A stretch of DNA of 64,000 nucleotides from NCBI RefSeq assembly GCF_017357245.1, contig NZ_CP071612.1, positions 2,793,001-2,857,000 on the forward strand, given 5' to 3'. Source of the DNA: Rhizobium bangladeshense (lineage in GTDB: Bacteria > Pseudomonadota > Alphaproteobacteria > Rhizobiales > Rhizobiaceae). The translations under genes were made by a program, and so were the position numbers. Positions 25,539 to 35,229 of the stretch are shown here, piece by piece. The notes beneath the pieces are model-generated. The model did not search any database, had not been told where the DNA came from, and saw nothing but the letters and a program-made list of their open reading frames with translations. How positions within the stretch are numbered: the stretch's first letter is position 1; every line of letters begins with the position of its first letter.

Positions 25539-27286
25539 TCAGGGTCGGATCAATTGAGGCAGGCGGTCCAGGTAACGTTTGATGGTGCTTTCAATCCGCT
25601 CCGTCTCGGCACCATCGACACTGACCCTGGCCTGCGACCACAGACCTATCTGAAAACCGAGATAACATGCCTCAAAAAGCTTGAGCACATCGTCGCGCAA
25701 ATCGCAGCCCCCTTCCCCCCGACGATATAGGCCAGACGGTCGCGCTCCTTGCTCGAGAGTTCGAATTCCACGCAAGCACCCACGACGTCCCAGGCAATGT
25801 CCTGGCACCCAATCAGATCATGGGCCGCATTATGGTCGAGTGCGTCCGTCTTCATGATGCGCCCGCTGGTGGTGGTCAGCCATTCCCATGGGTGAAGCCG
25901 GTTGTCGGTATCGACCCGTCGCAATCGTCCGGACAGGCGCTCGGGCGTGCCTATCATGCGCCTCAATTTTTCTGCTGTGTCCGATCCCGCCGCTTCCGCA
26001 ATATTGAAAATAGCCATTTCGGAAAGCTTCTGGATCGAGGCTCCGCCGTTTCGTGCCGGCAGGTGACGGGCACGAAAACCTAGATAACGCCCGAGGTGAT
26101 CGACGATGTCGCGCCTGCTTGCACCGCTATGGCCGAGAGGCGTTCCATCCAGCCATTCGTCGATGATAAATCCGTAACAGGTGCCGACAATCTTTGGAAT
26201 GAAGCCGGCTTCGCTCAGCAAAGAGCCTCTTCTTGCCTTCTCCACGTCACTCCCGCAAAGCCCGGCAAACTTGACCTGCCAAGCACCCCTTTCGCCTTCC
26301 ATTAGGAACTTCCGTTTTTCCATCTGCATGTAGCTCGGCGGCCAATGTGAAGGATCGCGATACCGAACCCCGCGCCATGCGCCACCGGACAGGTCGCGCC
26401 AGGACGATTGGGTAACTCCGACAACATCGGCGGCCCATGTATGCAGACGATGTCTTGGGTTCCGAGCCCTGAGGATAAGATCGTCGAAGCTGACGACATG
26501 GCGTGGCCGATCTCGCCAACGGGTCCGATGCGTCTCGCTTGCATGCGGGCCCGGCTCACCTGTGTGGCTCGGGAAAAAATGAAGCCGATCATGCGCCACA
26601 CCGTTAGCCTGCAACCAGTCACCTACGCAGCCGAACGAACTCCCGGATAGACCCGGCCCTTCATCGACAATGGCAAAATCGGTTTCAGGGTCTGCAAGCA
26701 TGCGCCGGGACAAAGCCGGTGTGACGCGCACGTGCCGCTCGAAGGGGTGGCCAGTTGGCCGCAGCGAATAGGCAGGCCCGGCACCCAAGGCTGCGGAAAC
26801 CAGGGCCGCGAGTCCGGTCCCGATGCTTCGTATCCCGATGACGACTGTATTAGGCGTCAAATTCGAGATCGACGCCGCCTCGATATAGCTCTCGGGATAC
26901 AAAGCATAAAAGGCGTAGCCCTCTGCACGCTTCATCCGCACCGGATCGGCGCTGGTGAGTGATGCGAGTTTGGCTGTCCAATCCTCTGGAAAGGACAAAC
27001 TGCCGGCAAATCCGTTTCGCCACGATTGCATGATCTCCCGTGCCTGCATTCGCAGAAGTTTCGCGCCCGCGTCCTGAAGCTCGGACAGATCGTCCGCGCC
27101 TATTTTCCCGAATTCCTGATCAGCCAGTCCCTGAACCAATTCTCCAGTCAGAATGAACGCTCGAACCAGGGTTTCGTGGCGCTGCCGGCTAGGCTGCATT
27201 TCGATGCAGGCCATCATCATTCTTGAAATCGATGCGCGCACTGCTGCTGCGCTCTCGATGTGTTCGACATCACCATAGACCAGCAT
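25539..27286 (-). pseudogene. PRTase-like plus kinase-like protein, frameshifted at a G tract
   Basis: ATG at 27286 behind AAGGAGG. The main frame runs 546 codons to 25646. Midway are VIGIRSIGTGLAALVSAALG and FAIVDEGPGLSGSSF, like the pyrophosphate and ribose-phosphate loops of phosphoribosyltransferases. Later come WQVKFAGLCGSD, FIIDEWLDGTP and ALDHNAAHDLIGCQDIAWDV, like an aminoglycoside-phosphotransferase fold. After KERDRLAYIVGG the frame degenerates, while a shifted frame continues with CDLRDDVLKLFEACYLGFQ, GLWSQAR and IKRYLDRLPQLI to a stop at 25539. The shift lies in the run GGGGGGAAGGGGG (minus strand, 25720-25708) and fits loss of one G. It may be a mutation, reversible slippage or a sequencing error. 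I know no named function. Confidence 0.7.
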
Positions 27287-27428
27287 CCGGTCCTCCTTCT
27301 TGCCACAATGCCTGAGCTGGTTTGCTCATCGTCAGACGCGGTCGAAAAAAACGGGAAGGCCGGGAACCGTTGCAGTTCCCGCTTGTTAGCTTTGTAGATG
27401 CCTCAGCAAGCAGCCCCTGGAGGGAACC

Positions 27429-28532
27429 ATGCGTTCAAAATCCATTCGCGTTGGATTGGTGGGAGTTGGCAATTGCGCTTCGTCATTGGTTCAAGGACTT
27501 ACCTACTATGATAACGTGCGGGAAAACGAGCCGGTTCCAGGCCTCATGCACATTGAACTCGGTGGATATCACGTGCGCGATATTGAAATATCCTCCGCCT
27601 TCGATGTCGCGGCTTCAAAGGTAGGGCGTGATGTCGCGGAAGCGATCTACGCCGAGCCAAACAACACACAGCGTTTCGCGGATGTCGACCCGATTGGAGT
27701 CGAGGTTAAACGCGGCAGGACGATGGATGGGATAGGGAGGTATCTTCAGGATCGGATCGAGGAATCTCCGGAGCCCCCAACGGACGTAACCGAAATCCTC
27801 AGGCAAACCAAGACCGAAGTGCTGGTTTCCTATCTTCCGGTTGGCTCGGAAGAAGCAACGAAATGGTACGCCGAACAGGCACTGGCGGCAGGTTGCGCGT
27901 TTATCAATTGCATTCCGGTATTCATAGCCTCCAAACCGGAATGGCAGCAGAAGTTTGCTGCTCGAAAGCTGCCGATCATCGGCGACGATATCAAGAGCCA
28001 GGTGGGCGCAACGATCGTCCACAGAATGCTCGTCAATCTCTTCCGCGACCGGGGCGTCCGTGTGGATCGCACCTATCAGCTCAATTTCGGCGGAAACACC
28101 GATTTCCTCAATATGCTGGAGCGGGAGCGGTTGGAATCAAAGAAAATCTCCAAGACCCAGTCGGTCACCAGCCAATTGGATATTCCGCTTCCTGCCGACG
28201 ATGTACATGTCGGACCAAGTGACCATGTCCCATGGCTCACCGACCGGAAATGGGCTTATATTCGTCTGGAGGGCACTACCTTCGGGGGCGTGCCGCTCAA
28301 TGCCGAGCTCAAGCTTGAAGTATGGGACTCCCCCAATTCCGCCGGCGTTGTCATCGATGCAATACGCTGCGCGAAACTGGCCCTCGACCGAGGCGTGGGC
28401 GGAGCCCTGACAGGGCCGTCGAGCTATTTCATGAAATCGCCCCCACAACAATTCACCGATTACGAGGCCCGTCGCCGAACGCAGGATTTCATCGATGACC
28501 AGGAGGATGTTCTGCGCGGAGCCGCGGAATGA
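27429..28532 (+). CDS. ino1: Inositol-3-phosphate synthase, actinobacterial/archaeal-size type
   Basis: 367 residues, start behind TGGAGGG. The NAD-binding motif [16 protein letters not shown] opens the protein. Family motifs [28 protein letters not shown] (active-site lysines), [12 protein letters not shown] and [19 protein letters not shown] are intact. It converts glucose-6-phosphate to myo-inositol-3-phosphate in the cytoplasm. The size is that of the short class rather than the eukaryotic enzyme. It is the first gene of a three-gene operon and overlaps the phosphatase by ATGA. A 142-base divergent region separates it from the PRTase/kinase-like gene. Confidence 0.93.
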   Translation: MRSKSIRVGLVGVGNCASSLVQGLTYYDNVRENEPVPGLMHIELGGYHVRDIEISSAFDVAASKVGRDVAEAIYAEPNNTQRFADVDPIGVEVKRGRTMDGIGRYLQDRIEESPEPPTDVTEILRQTKTEVLVSYLPVGSEEATKWYAEQALAAGCAFINCIPVFIASKPEWQQKFAARKLPIIGDDIKSQVGATIVHRMLVNLFRDRGVRVDRTYQLNFGGNTDFLNMLERERLESKKISKTQSVTSQLDIPLPADDVHVGPSDHVPWLTDRKWAYIRLEGTTFGGVPLNAELKLEVWDSPNSAGVVIDAIRCAKLALDRGVGGALTGPSSYFMKSPPQQFTDYEARRRTQDFIDDQEDVLRGAAE

Positions 28533-29128
28533 CGGCAACGTTCTTCCTGATACGTCACGCCGCGCACGACAATGTCGGGAGTTTCCTGGCGGGCCGCACA
28601 GCTGGAGTTTCGCTTGGCGAAGCCGGCCGCTCGCAAGTTCAGCGGCTCGGGCAGAGGCTGCGCCGCGAGGACATCAATGAGATCTACACCAGCCCGCGCG
28701 AACGAACACGGGAGACGGCAGTCGGTATAGCATCAGCCTGTGGCCTGTCTCTGCCGCAATCAGACGATGCTTTGGACGAAGTGAATTTCGGAAACTGGTC
28801 CGGAAAGACCTTCGACGTTCTCAATGACGATCCCCTGTGGCGCCGCTGGAACACCACACGCAGCCTCACCCGCACGCCCGGAGGCGAGACGATGCTGGAC
28901 GTCCAGGCTCGGATTTTCGGCCTTATAGAGACTTTGGCCGGCCGCGGCAACGATAGGCGCATTGCGCTGGTGTCTCATGCCGATGTCATCAAGGCGGCCG
29001 TGAGTCATGTTCTGGGACTGCCGATCGATGCCTGGCCGAGATTTGATATCGCGCCCGCCTCCGTCACAACGTTTGTAGTCGGCGACTGGGGCGCCAAAAT
29101 GATCACGCTCAACGAAGTGCCCTTATAA
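28529..29128 (+). CDS. Histidine phosphatase (phosphoglycerate-mutase-like)
   Basis: 199 residues. The catalytic LIRHA motif (usually LIRHG) lies at residues 7-11, with the second RHG-family elements [22 protein letters not shown] and the late histidine in [11 protein letters not shown]. The translation start overlaps the ino1 stop by four bases, so the products are made together. An appealing but untested role is dephosphorylation of inositol-3-phosphate or a downstream sugar phosphate. Known relatives include alpha-ribazole phosphatase and broad-range sugar phosphatases. Glycine to alanine in the first motif is a common tolerated variant. Confidence 0.86.
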   Translation: MTATFFLIRHAAHDNVGSFLAGRTAGVSLGEAGRSQVQRLGQRLRREDINEIYTSPRERTRETAVGIASACGLSLPQSDDALDEVNFGNWSGKTFDVLNDDPLWRRWNTTRSLTRTPGGETMLDVQARIFGLIETLAGRGNDRRIALVSHADVIKAAVSHVLGLPIDAWPRFDIAPASVTTFVVGDWGAKMITLNEVPL

Positions 29129-29160
29129 CCCGTTCGTTAAATCCTTTCCGGGGAAGTCAA

Positions 29161-30135
29161 ATGATCGAAGCTACGATGATCTGGAACGAGCCCAACAACA
29201 AATCGCACTGGGATCCTGAGATCGATCCTGAATGGAGCCTGTTTGCGCAGATGGCAATCCTCGCGGCCGATGCCATCGCAGCCAAGAATCCGGAACTGAC
29301 GAAGGTGCTCGGCGGAATATCTCCAATCGACCCCTTCTTTATCAGCCGCATGAAGAATTACGGCGTGCTCGATCACCTCGACGCCGTCGCGCTGCATGGT
29401 TTCCCCCTCGACTGGAACCTGTGGCAGATTCATGAGTGGCCGGAGAAAATCAACGAAATTCGCGCTGTCACAGATCTGCCCATCTGGGTCAGCGAAGTCG
29501 GTGTCTCGACCTTCGGCGCGGAGGAAGTGCAGTTGTGGGGTCTGCAGCGAACTGCCGAGTTGCTCAAGGGTAAAGTCGAGCGCTGCCAATGGTACAGCCT
29601 CTACGACCTCCCCCGGTCATGGGAGGCAACAACGCGCCATCGCGAAGCTGAAGGCTCCTCCTACTATCGGCACTACTATATGGGAATTCTGCGCGAAGAC
29701 GGAACGCCCAAGCCGGCGCTTGAGGAGTTTGCCAAACACACGCCGGATTTCGGGCTGGTGCAATGGTTCCACTTCGAAGACCCGCGACTGGAGGAGGCGG
29801 CTGCCTGGATGAGACGGCTGGGCGTGAAATCTGTGCGCACTGGGCTTTCCTGGGCGGACCGATTCCGGCCTAATGCTCTCGATTGGTTCGACCGACAGAT
29901 GCAGGCCCTCGAAGACTTCGACGTAACGGTGACATTCTGCTTCACGCCGGAGCATCGGGGTATCGCGCCGCACCATACCAGTCCCCCCTTGGTGCCCGAA
30001 GAATTCGCCGGTTTCTGCGAAGAAATGGTCGAACGTTATGCACCCCGCCAGGATAGCGGATATGTGTCGCGCGTCGCGAGATCAGCTGCCCGATTGCTGG
30101 GTCTTGAATCACGTGCGTCCCTCGGAGCCGGCTAA
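29161..30135 (+). CDS. GH39-like clan-A glycosidase-type protein, barrel halves apparently permuted
   Basis: 324 residues; 32 bases after the phosphatase. It begins MIEATMIWNEPNNKSHWD: WNEPN is the strand-4 acid/base motif of GH39-type barrels, which normally lies near residue 150. The strand-7 nucleophile region is LPIWVSEVGVSTFG. After a linker (about residue 200) come AAAWMRRLGVKSVRTGLSW, DWFDRQMQALEDFDV and TVTFCFTPEHRG, ending MVERYAP, which is the usual N-terminal part (strands 1-3) of such barrels. So strands 4-8 precede strands 1-3. The final 30 residues look degenerate, and the gene overlaps the convergent FrhB-like frame by up to 27 bases. No signal peptide: cytoplasmic. Confidence 0.75.
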   Translation: MIEATMIWNEPNNKSHWDPEIDPEWSLFAQMAILAADAIAAKNPELTKVLGGISPIDPFFISRMKNYGVLDHLDAVALHGFPLDWNLWQIHEWPEKINEIRAVTDLPIWVSEVGVSTFGAEEVQLWGLQRTAELLKGKVERCQWYSLYDLPRSWEATTRHREAEGSSYYRHYYMGILREDGTPKPALEEFAKHTPDFGLVQWFHFEDPRLEEAAAWMRRLGVKSVRTGLSWADRFRPNALDWFDRQMQALEDFDVTVTFCFTPEHRGIAPHHTSPPLVPEEFAGFCEEMVERYAPRQDSGYVSRVARSAARLLGLESRASLGAG

Positions 30136-31539
30136 ACCCAGGCTCCGAGCTATCCTGCCGATCGGTCCTCGGGAATAGGCCACTCCCTGATAGCATGCCA
30201 AGGCAGCACGAGCCCACAGAATGTAAAGTCTGGGGCTATGTAGGAACTGGGCGATTGAAAAGACGCGATGACTCCAATGACTGATCCCGTAACGCATGAT
30301 GTAGACCGCCTTGCGCTGACGAGACAGTCCATCGCTGCGGGCACTGACGCGCTTGCGCGGGCGCATACCGTTACGAGGCCAGGTCAAACGGAATGAGAGG
30401 CCCTCGCGGCGCTGACGGAATCCCGCAGCCTGGGTAGCTATAACAAAATCGGCGTCGACAGACGACAGCGCGAGCCTCTTCTGATCTATCCCCGCTTCTA
30501 CAACATCTAGAAGTGCTTTTGAGCGAACGATCACCACGTTCGTTCCTCTTCCATCAGATGAGTATGGCTCCTTCCACGCATCCCCGAAAGCGATATCGGC
30601 CGTTTCTGCAACGACGTCGTCGCAGAAATTGCAGGCGGAGTTCTGAAAAAAGCCTGCACCCCAGTCCCCATCGGCCAGATGCCACCAATCTTGGGCACAC
30701 GTCTCACCGTTTTCGAGCGTCAGTTGAGCCCGATACCAATTCGCAGGCCGATCCGGAGACTTTATCCTGTAATCGAGGCGTTTGACGTGCCGAATGTCCT
30801 CGCCCATCTGCCACGCGAAGCTCTCGGCCATGCGCGCGCTTTTCATATGGCCGCAAAACAGCCCAAGCGTGAAGGCAATTCGCTCCTTCAATATTGGGTC
30901 GTCGGCACAGGCCAGTCGCACCGCCTTGATGAAACAGGGAATGCCAACCACGGCATACCGACCGGGGGCCCCGCGAATGGACTGAAGCACTCCGGAAAGC
31001 TCGACTGGATAATATCGAGATTTGGCGCCTGCCTGAAGTTCCTGCAGATTACGTGACAGCGAATAATGAAACAGGCGCCCTTCCGATTGCGGATCATCGC
31101 TCTGCTTGACGTGAGCGACACAGTCGACGAGCCCCAGGCGCAGCAATTCCGCCGCCACCCAGGTGACCATACCTCCGGAGCTGCCGTTGGAACGGTATTC
31201 CCCTTCCTCGACATGGCCGACCAAGGCAGCCTCGTAACGACCCACTAGAAGGTCTTGGTTTTTCGCGCCGGCAAAATATTCGGCCGCCAGTTGCTCCTCG
31301 TCCCGGGCCACCGGGGAAAACGGGCAGGTTCGGGCCAAATCTTCATCGCGACCCCGCAACCAAGTCCTCGGGCCTTTCGGCTTCATCTGGCCGTATCGGT
31401 CAAGTTCCATGCGCACATCAGGTCGCGCTGACTTTGCGACGCAGGATCCGCAGCCGATGCAGAGGCCGGAGCCCATAATATCCTTGGGAGCAATACCGGA
31501 CGCGAGCCGACTATGTTGACCGGAGCTATTGCAAGGCAT
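30109..31539 (-). CDS. Coenzyme F420 hydrogenase/dehydrogenase beta subunit (FrhB)-like protein
   Basis: 476 residues from the ATG at 31539, which overlaps the upstream gene by 14 bases; a longer frame is unlikely. A ferredoxin-like CIGCGSC lies near residue 30 (one cluster motif). FrhB_FdhB domains follow: GRYEAALVGHVEEGEYRSNG, SSGGMVTWVAAELL, VVGIPCFIKAVRLAC, LFCGHMKS, and CNFCDD with IAFGDAW. The last 100 residues are basic and helical. In polysaccharide loci this family is regularly paired with pyruvyl transferase-like proteins. A redox role on a glycan or in Fe-S chemistry is possible; F420 itself is not expected in rhizobia. Confidence 0.82.
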   Translation of the reverse strand: MPCNSSGQHSRLASGIAPKDIMGSGLCIGCGSCVAKSARPDVRMELDRYGQMKPKGPRTWLRGRDEDLARTCPFSPVARDEEQLAAEYFAGAKNQDLLVGRYEAALVGHVEEGEYRSNGSSGGMVTWVAAELLRLGLVDCVAHVKQSDDPQSEGRLFHYSLSRNLQELQAGAKSRYYPVELSGVLQSIRGAPGRYAVVGIPCFIKAVRLACADDPILKERIAFTLGLFCGHMKSARMAESFAWQMGEDIRHVKRLDYRIKSPDRPANWYRAQLTLENGETCAQDWWHLADGDWGAGFFQNSACNFCDDVVAETADIAFGDAWKEPYSSDGRGTNVVIVRSKALLDVVEAGIDQKRLALSSVDADFVIATQAAGFRQRREGLSFRLTWPRNGMRPRKRVSARSDGLSRQRKAVYIMRYGISHWSHRVFSIAQFLHSPRLYILWARAALACYQGVAYSRGPIGRIARSLGLAGSEGRT

Positions 31540-32584
31540 GGCTGAGATAGGCGCTGGATCTATGACGCAGGGAGGATATTCGCTGCGAAATGCCCGTAGG
31601 AAGCGGGTTGCCAAGGATAACGTCTAGCGACGGGATCGCATCTTCGGTCAGCACATGATGTTCGGCTCGCACGAGCTGCGTTAGATCGCGAATCTTGTTG
31701 GAGCGGTAGTCGGAGAGGACACATGCAAACGGCTTCTCATTGATGAGCGAGAACACACACCCGTGAAAGAAATTCGTCACGACAGCCTTTGCTTCGGAGA
31801 TGAACCCAGCGAATTCCTCCGGCCCGGCATCAATCCATTGCTCGTCGGCCCAATCGTTCCGATAGCCGATGCTGACAAGCGGATAGCCCCGGTCTCGTGC
31901 CCATCGGCGCATCGCATCCTGGAACCACGTGGGGAAACTATGCCCGTAGACGGCTATATATGATGCCGCCTCCCGGCCATCTCTGCTCGCGTTCAGCATC
32001 TGCGGAAATTGCAGGCACGGGTCAAGAACGAGTTCTGGCTCCAGTCCCAATGTCTCGCGGATGATCCGCTCTGAATGGAGGTCCCGGACCGAAATATGAG
32101 AAAACCTTCGCAGCTTTTCCGCCCAACCCTCCAGCCGCTCCGATGACGTCAGGCTTCCAAAAGTTGCGGCATAGGAGACAAGGCGCCTGCATCGCAGGCC
32201 CTCTCCATAAAACACCGGATACCCGCCATACCAGGGATGGCGGAGGTTCCACACCTCGTCGCTGCCGACGATGATGAGCGAATAATCATCCATCCCGGCT
32301 GGATTCTCCAACGGAAAAGGCGGCGAAAGGGGCAGGCTGGCAAACGAGTGAAAGAATTTCCGGATTTTCGCTTTGTAGAGCGGGTAGTCTTCCTTCGGCG
32401 TTGCGGCAGGAAGCAGCGGCTGCAGCGCGCATCGCCATTCTGCGCGGTTCACGCGGTCCGACATGTGTTCCAGAAGAACGGCTTCTACCCCCATGGACGC
32501 GAGGCCCTCGGCCAGACAGCGTGCCTGCCAATAAGAGCCGTAATTTATGCAGCGGTGAAAGGTAAGAATCCCGGCCTTAGGCAT
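31526..32584 (-). CDS. Polysaccharide pyruvyl transferase family protein
   Basis: 352 residues from the ATG at 32584, behind AGGGA; the frame upstream lacks a site. The fold is GT-B-like: MPKAGILTFHRCINYGSYWQ (family start), IIVGSDEVWNLRHPWYGG, YAATFGSL, ISVRDLHSERII, LVLDPCLQF and NFFHGCVFSLINEKPFAC. It adds pyruvate ketal or a related group to a sugar, or acts as a structural relative of that enzyme. The WcaK/CsaB-like basic residues were not checked. The FrhB-like gene overlaps its end, a common pair. Confidence 0.87.
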   Translation of the reverse strand: MPKAGILTFHRCINYGSYWQARCLAEGLASMGVEAVLLEHMSDRVNRAEWRCALQPLLPAATPKEDYPLYKAKIRKFFHSFASLPLSPPFPLENPAGMDDYSLIIVGSDEVWNLRHPWYGGYPVFYGEGLRCRRLVSYAATFGSLTSSERLEGWAEKLRRFSHISVRDLHSERIIRETLGLEPELVLDPCLQFPQMLNASRDGREAASYIAVYGHSFPTWFQDAMRRWARDRGYPLVSIGYRNDWADEQWIDAGPEEFAGFISEAKAVVTNFFHGCVFSLINEKPFACVLSDYRSNKIRDLTQLVRAEHHVLTEDAIPSLDVILGNPLPTGISQRISSLRHRSSAYLSHALQ

Positions 32585-32750
32585 CTGGTCCCTGAAGCAG
32601 ATCGAAAGAATATTCTCTAACCGACCAACTCCATTTACGTTCCCAATAAACCGAGGCTCGCCTCCTGGTTCGCGTGATGTGATCACCACCCACCGGTGCT
32701 CGATTGCAGCCTGTTTTGGATCAGGTTCTTCAGCATGTCGCAATGAATCA

Positions 32751-32779
32751 GATAACCCCCAGCTCAGCCGGGGGTTATC
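32751..32779 (-). terminator. Terminator hairpin downstream of ilvC
   Basis: Perfect 10-bp stem GATAACCCCC / GGGGGTTATC with a 9-base loop, 60 bases beyond the ilvC stop in its direction of transcription. The T run after it is short. A second palindrome lies beside it at 32782-32795. Confidence 0.6.
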
Positions 32780-32781
32780 AG

Positions 32782-32795
32782 CAGCCTCGAGGCTG
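32782..32795. repeat. Perfect 14-bp palindrome next to the ilvC terminator
   Basis: CAGCCTCGAGGCTG, two bases from the preceding hairpin. It may form a second stem in the same 3' end. No binding protein can be assigned. Confidence 0.5.
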
Positions 32796-32838
32796 GAGCT
32801 TTACTCCGGGCCTCGCTATTTTGCTTTACTCGAACAGC

Positions 32839-33894
<1,056 letters not shown>

Positions 33895-33908
33895 TCATTA
33901 AGGCGAAA

Positions 33909-34574
33909 TCAGCCGAGAGCCGGCATCTCCGCCAGAACCTTCTCCGTGCCGTAGAGCCGGAGGAAGGAGGTCACCGCCCTCTCCGCCTGGCGCGCAGTAT
34001 CCTTGAGGCCCGGCTCGCCGAGCAGCATGCGCACATGCAGGTCGGAGACAACAAGGCCGTAAAGCGTGTGGTAAGCCTCGTCGGCATCGGAAAAACGCAG
34101 CAGCCCCGCCCTCTTTCCGGCGTCGATCAGCGCCATCGCGCGCCGATCGATCTGGCGCCGGCCGCGCTCGAGCAGGAGCTTGCCGAGCTTCGAGCCGTCG
34201 CGATGGGACTGGCCGATCGCCAGCCGGTTCAGCGCCAGCGAGACGTCGCCCGCAAGAACTTCAAGCAGATCACGTGCGAAGATCACGACATGGTCGTGCA
34301 GGCTCGTCGCCGTCAGCCGCTCGCCGTTGCGCTCGAAGGTGCGCACCTTGCTCGCCTGATAGGCGATCATCGCCGAGAGCAGCCCGTCACGGTCGCCGAA
34401 CCACTTATAAAGGCTTTCCTTGGAGCAGTTAGCGGCACGTGCCACACCCGAGGTCGTCAACGCCTTCTCGCCGCCATCGACGAGCAGACGTAGCGCCTGC
34501 TCCAGAACGGCATTCTGGCGCGGCGAAAACTCGCTCGGATCTGCGGTATCGACGGACACGATGCTGGCTCCCAT
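33909..34574 (-). CDS. TetR-family regulator
   Basis: 221 residues. The N-terminal HTH (residues about 20-65) contains KALTTSGVARAANCSKESLY followed by KWFGDRDGLL, the TetR DNA-recognition pattern. The C-terminal part is helical ligand-binding (LHDHVVIFARDLLEVLAGD). A perfect 16-bp palindrome lies four bases before the start, so autorepression is very likely. The nearest possible target on the same strand is ilvC. The inducing ligand is not known. Confidence 0.88.
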   Translation of the reverse strand: MGASIVSVDTADPSEFSPRQNAVLEQALRLLVDGGEKALTTSGVARAANCSKESLYKWFGDRDGLLSAMIAYQASKVRTFERNGERLTATSLHDHVVIFARDLLEVLAGDVSLALNRLAIGQSHRDGSKLGKLLLERGRRQIDRRAMALIDAGKRAGLLRFSDADEAYHTLYGLVVSDLHVRMLLGEPGLKDTARQAERAVTSFLRLYGTEKVLAEMPALG

Positions 34575-34577
34575 GTA

Positions 34578-34593
34578 CGTACCGTACGGTACG
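34578..34593. promoter_or_regulatory. Palindromic operator of the TetR gene
   Basis: CGTACCGTACGGTACG is a perfect 16-bp palindrome four bases upstream of the TetR start, typical of TetR autoregulation. It lies in the 173-base region shared with the divergent secreted-protein gene, which may be controlled too. Confidence 0.7.
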
Positions 34594-34747
34594 GTTCGTG
34601 AGGTTTATGCGACAATCCGTTCGGGGCGTCAAGCAGGCCCGGCGGATTTTTTATACGGGAAAGGCCGGTGCGGCACCAGAATTGGATAGGCGGAGACCGG
34701 ATTGAGATTGCATAATGCTGCGGAATGTCATTTGCCCGGAGGCTTCC

Positions 34748-35203
34748 ATGTCGCGTCTATCTGCCCTTCTCCTGGCCGGAGCGATGCTCCTGGCGACGAC
34801 GCCCTTCACCGACCGCGCCGCCGCGCAGTCGGATAGCGAGGTCTATAATCGGATCGAGGAATTGCACGGCGATGCCGCCGGCTTCGACCGGCCGCTGCGC
34901 CAGCTCGTCCAGGCGATGCGCACCGGCGATGCAGAGACCATCGCAGGACTTGCCGAATATCCGCTGAGCGTAAAGGCAGATGGAGAAACCTACGATATCG
35001 AAAACGCCGAGGATTTCATCGAGAATTTCGACGATCTCGTGACGCTGGAGACCCGCCGCGCTGTCGGGCGCCAACAATATGAGGATCTCTTCGTCAGCAG
35101 CGAAGGAGTCATGCTTGCAAATGGCGCCGTCTGGATGGGCGCGGTCTGCGACGACAACGCCTGCGACGAGAGTCATTGGGCGATCATCGCCATCAATAAT
35201 TAG
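34748..35203 (+). CDS. Secreted protein of unknown function
   Basis: 151 residues from the ATG at 34748, preceded by GGAGGC; the earlier in-frame ATG spoils the signal peptide. Residues 1-26 are a signal peptide (cut after RAAA). The mature protein is acidic. The region AMRTGDAETIAGLAEYPLSV through ENFDDLV resembles the helical part of NTF2-like domains, and a cysteine pair in VCDDNACDESHW may form a disulfide. It is divergent from the TetR gene and convergent with the FGGY kinase gene. No operon partner. Confidence 0.72.
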   Translation: MSRLSALLLAGAMLLATTPFTDRAAAQSDSEVYNRIEELHGDAAGFDRPLRQLVQAMRTGDAETIAGLAEYPLSVKADGETYDIENAEDFIENFDDLVTLETRRAVGRQQYEDLFVSSEGVMLANGAVWMGAVCDDNACDESHWAIIAINN

Positions 35204-35229
35204 CCCGCGACATTTGTGGCGCAGCGACG

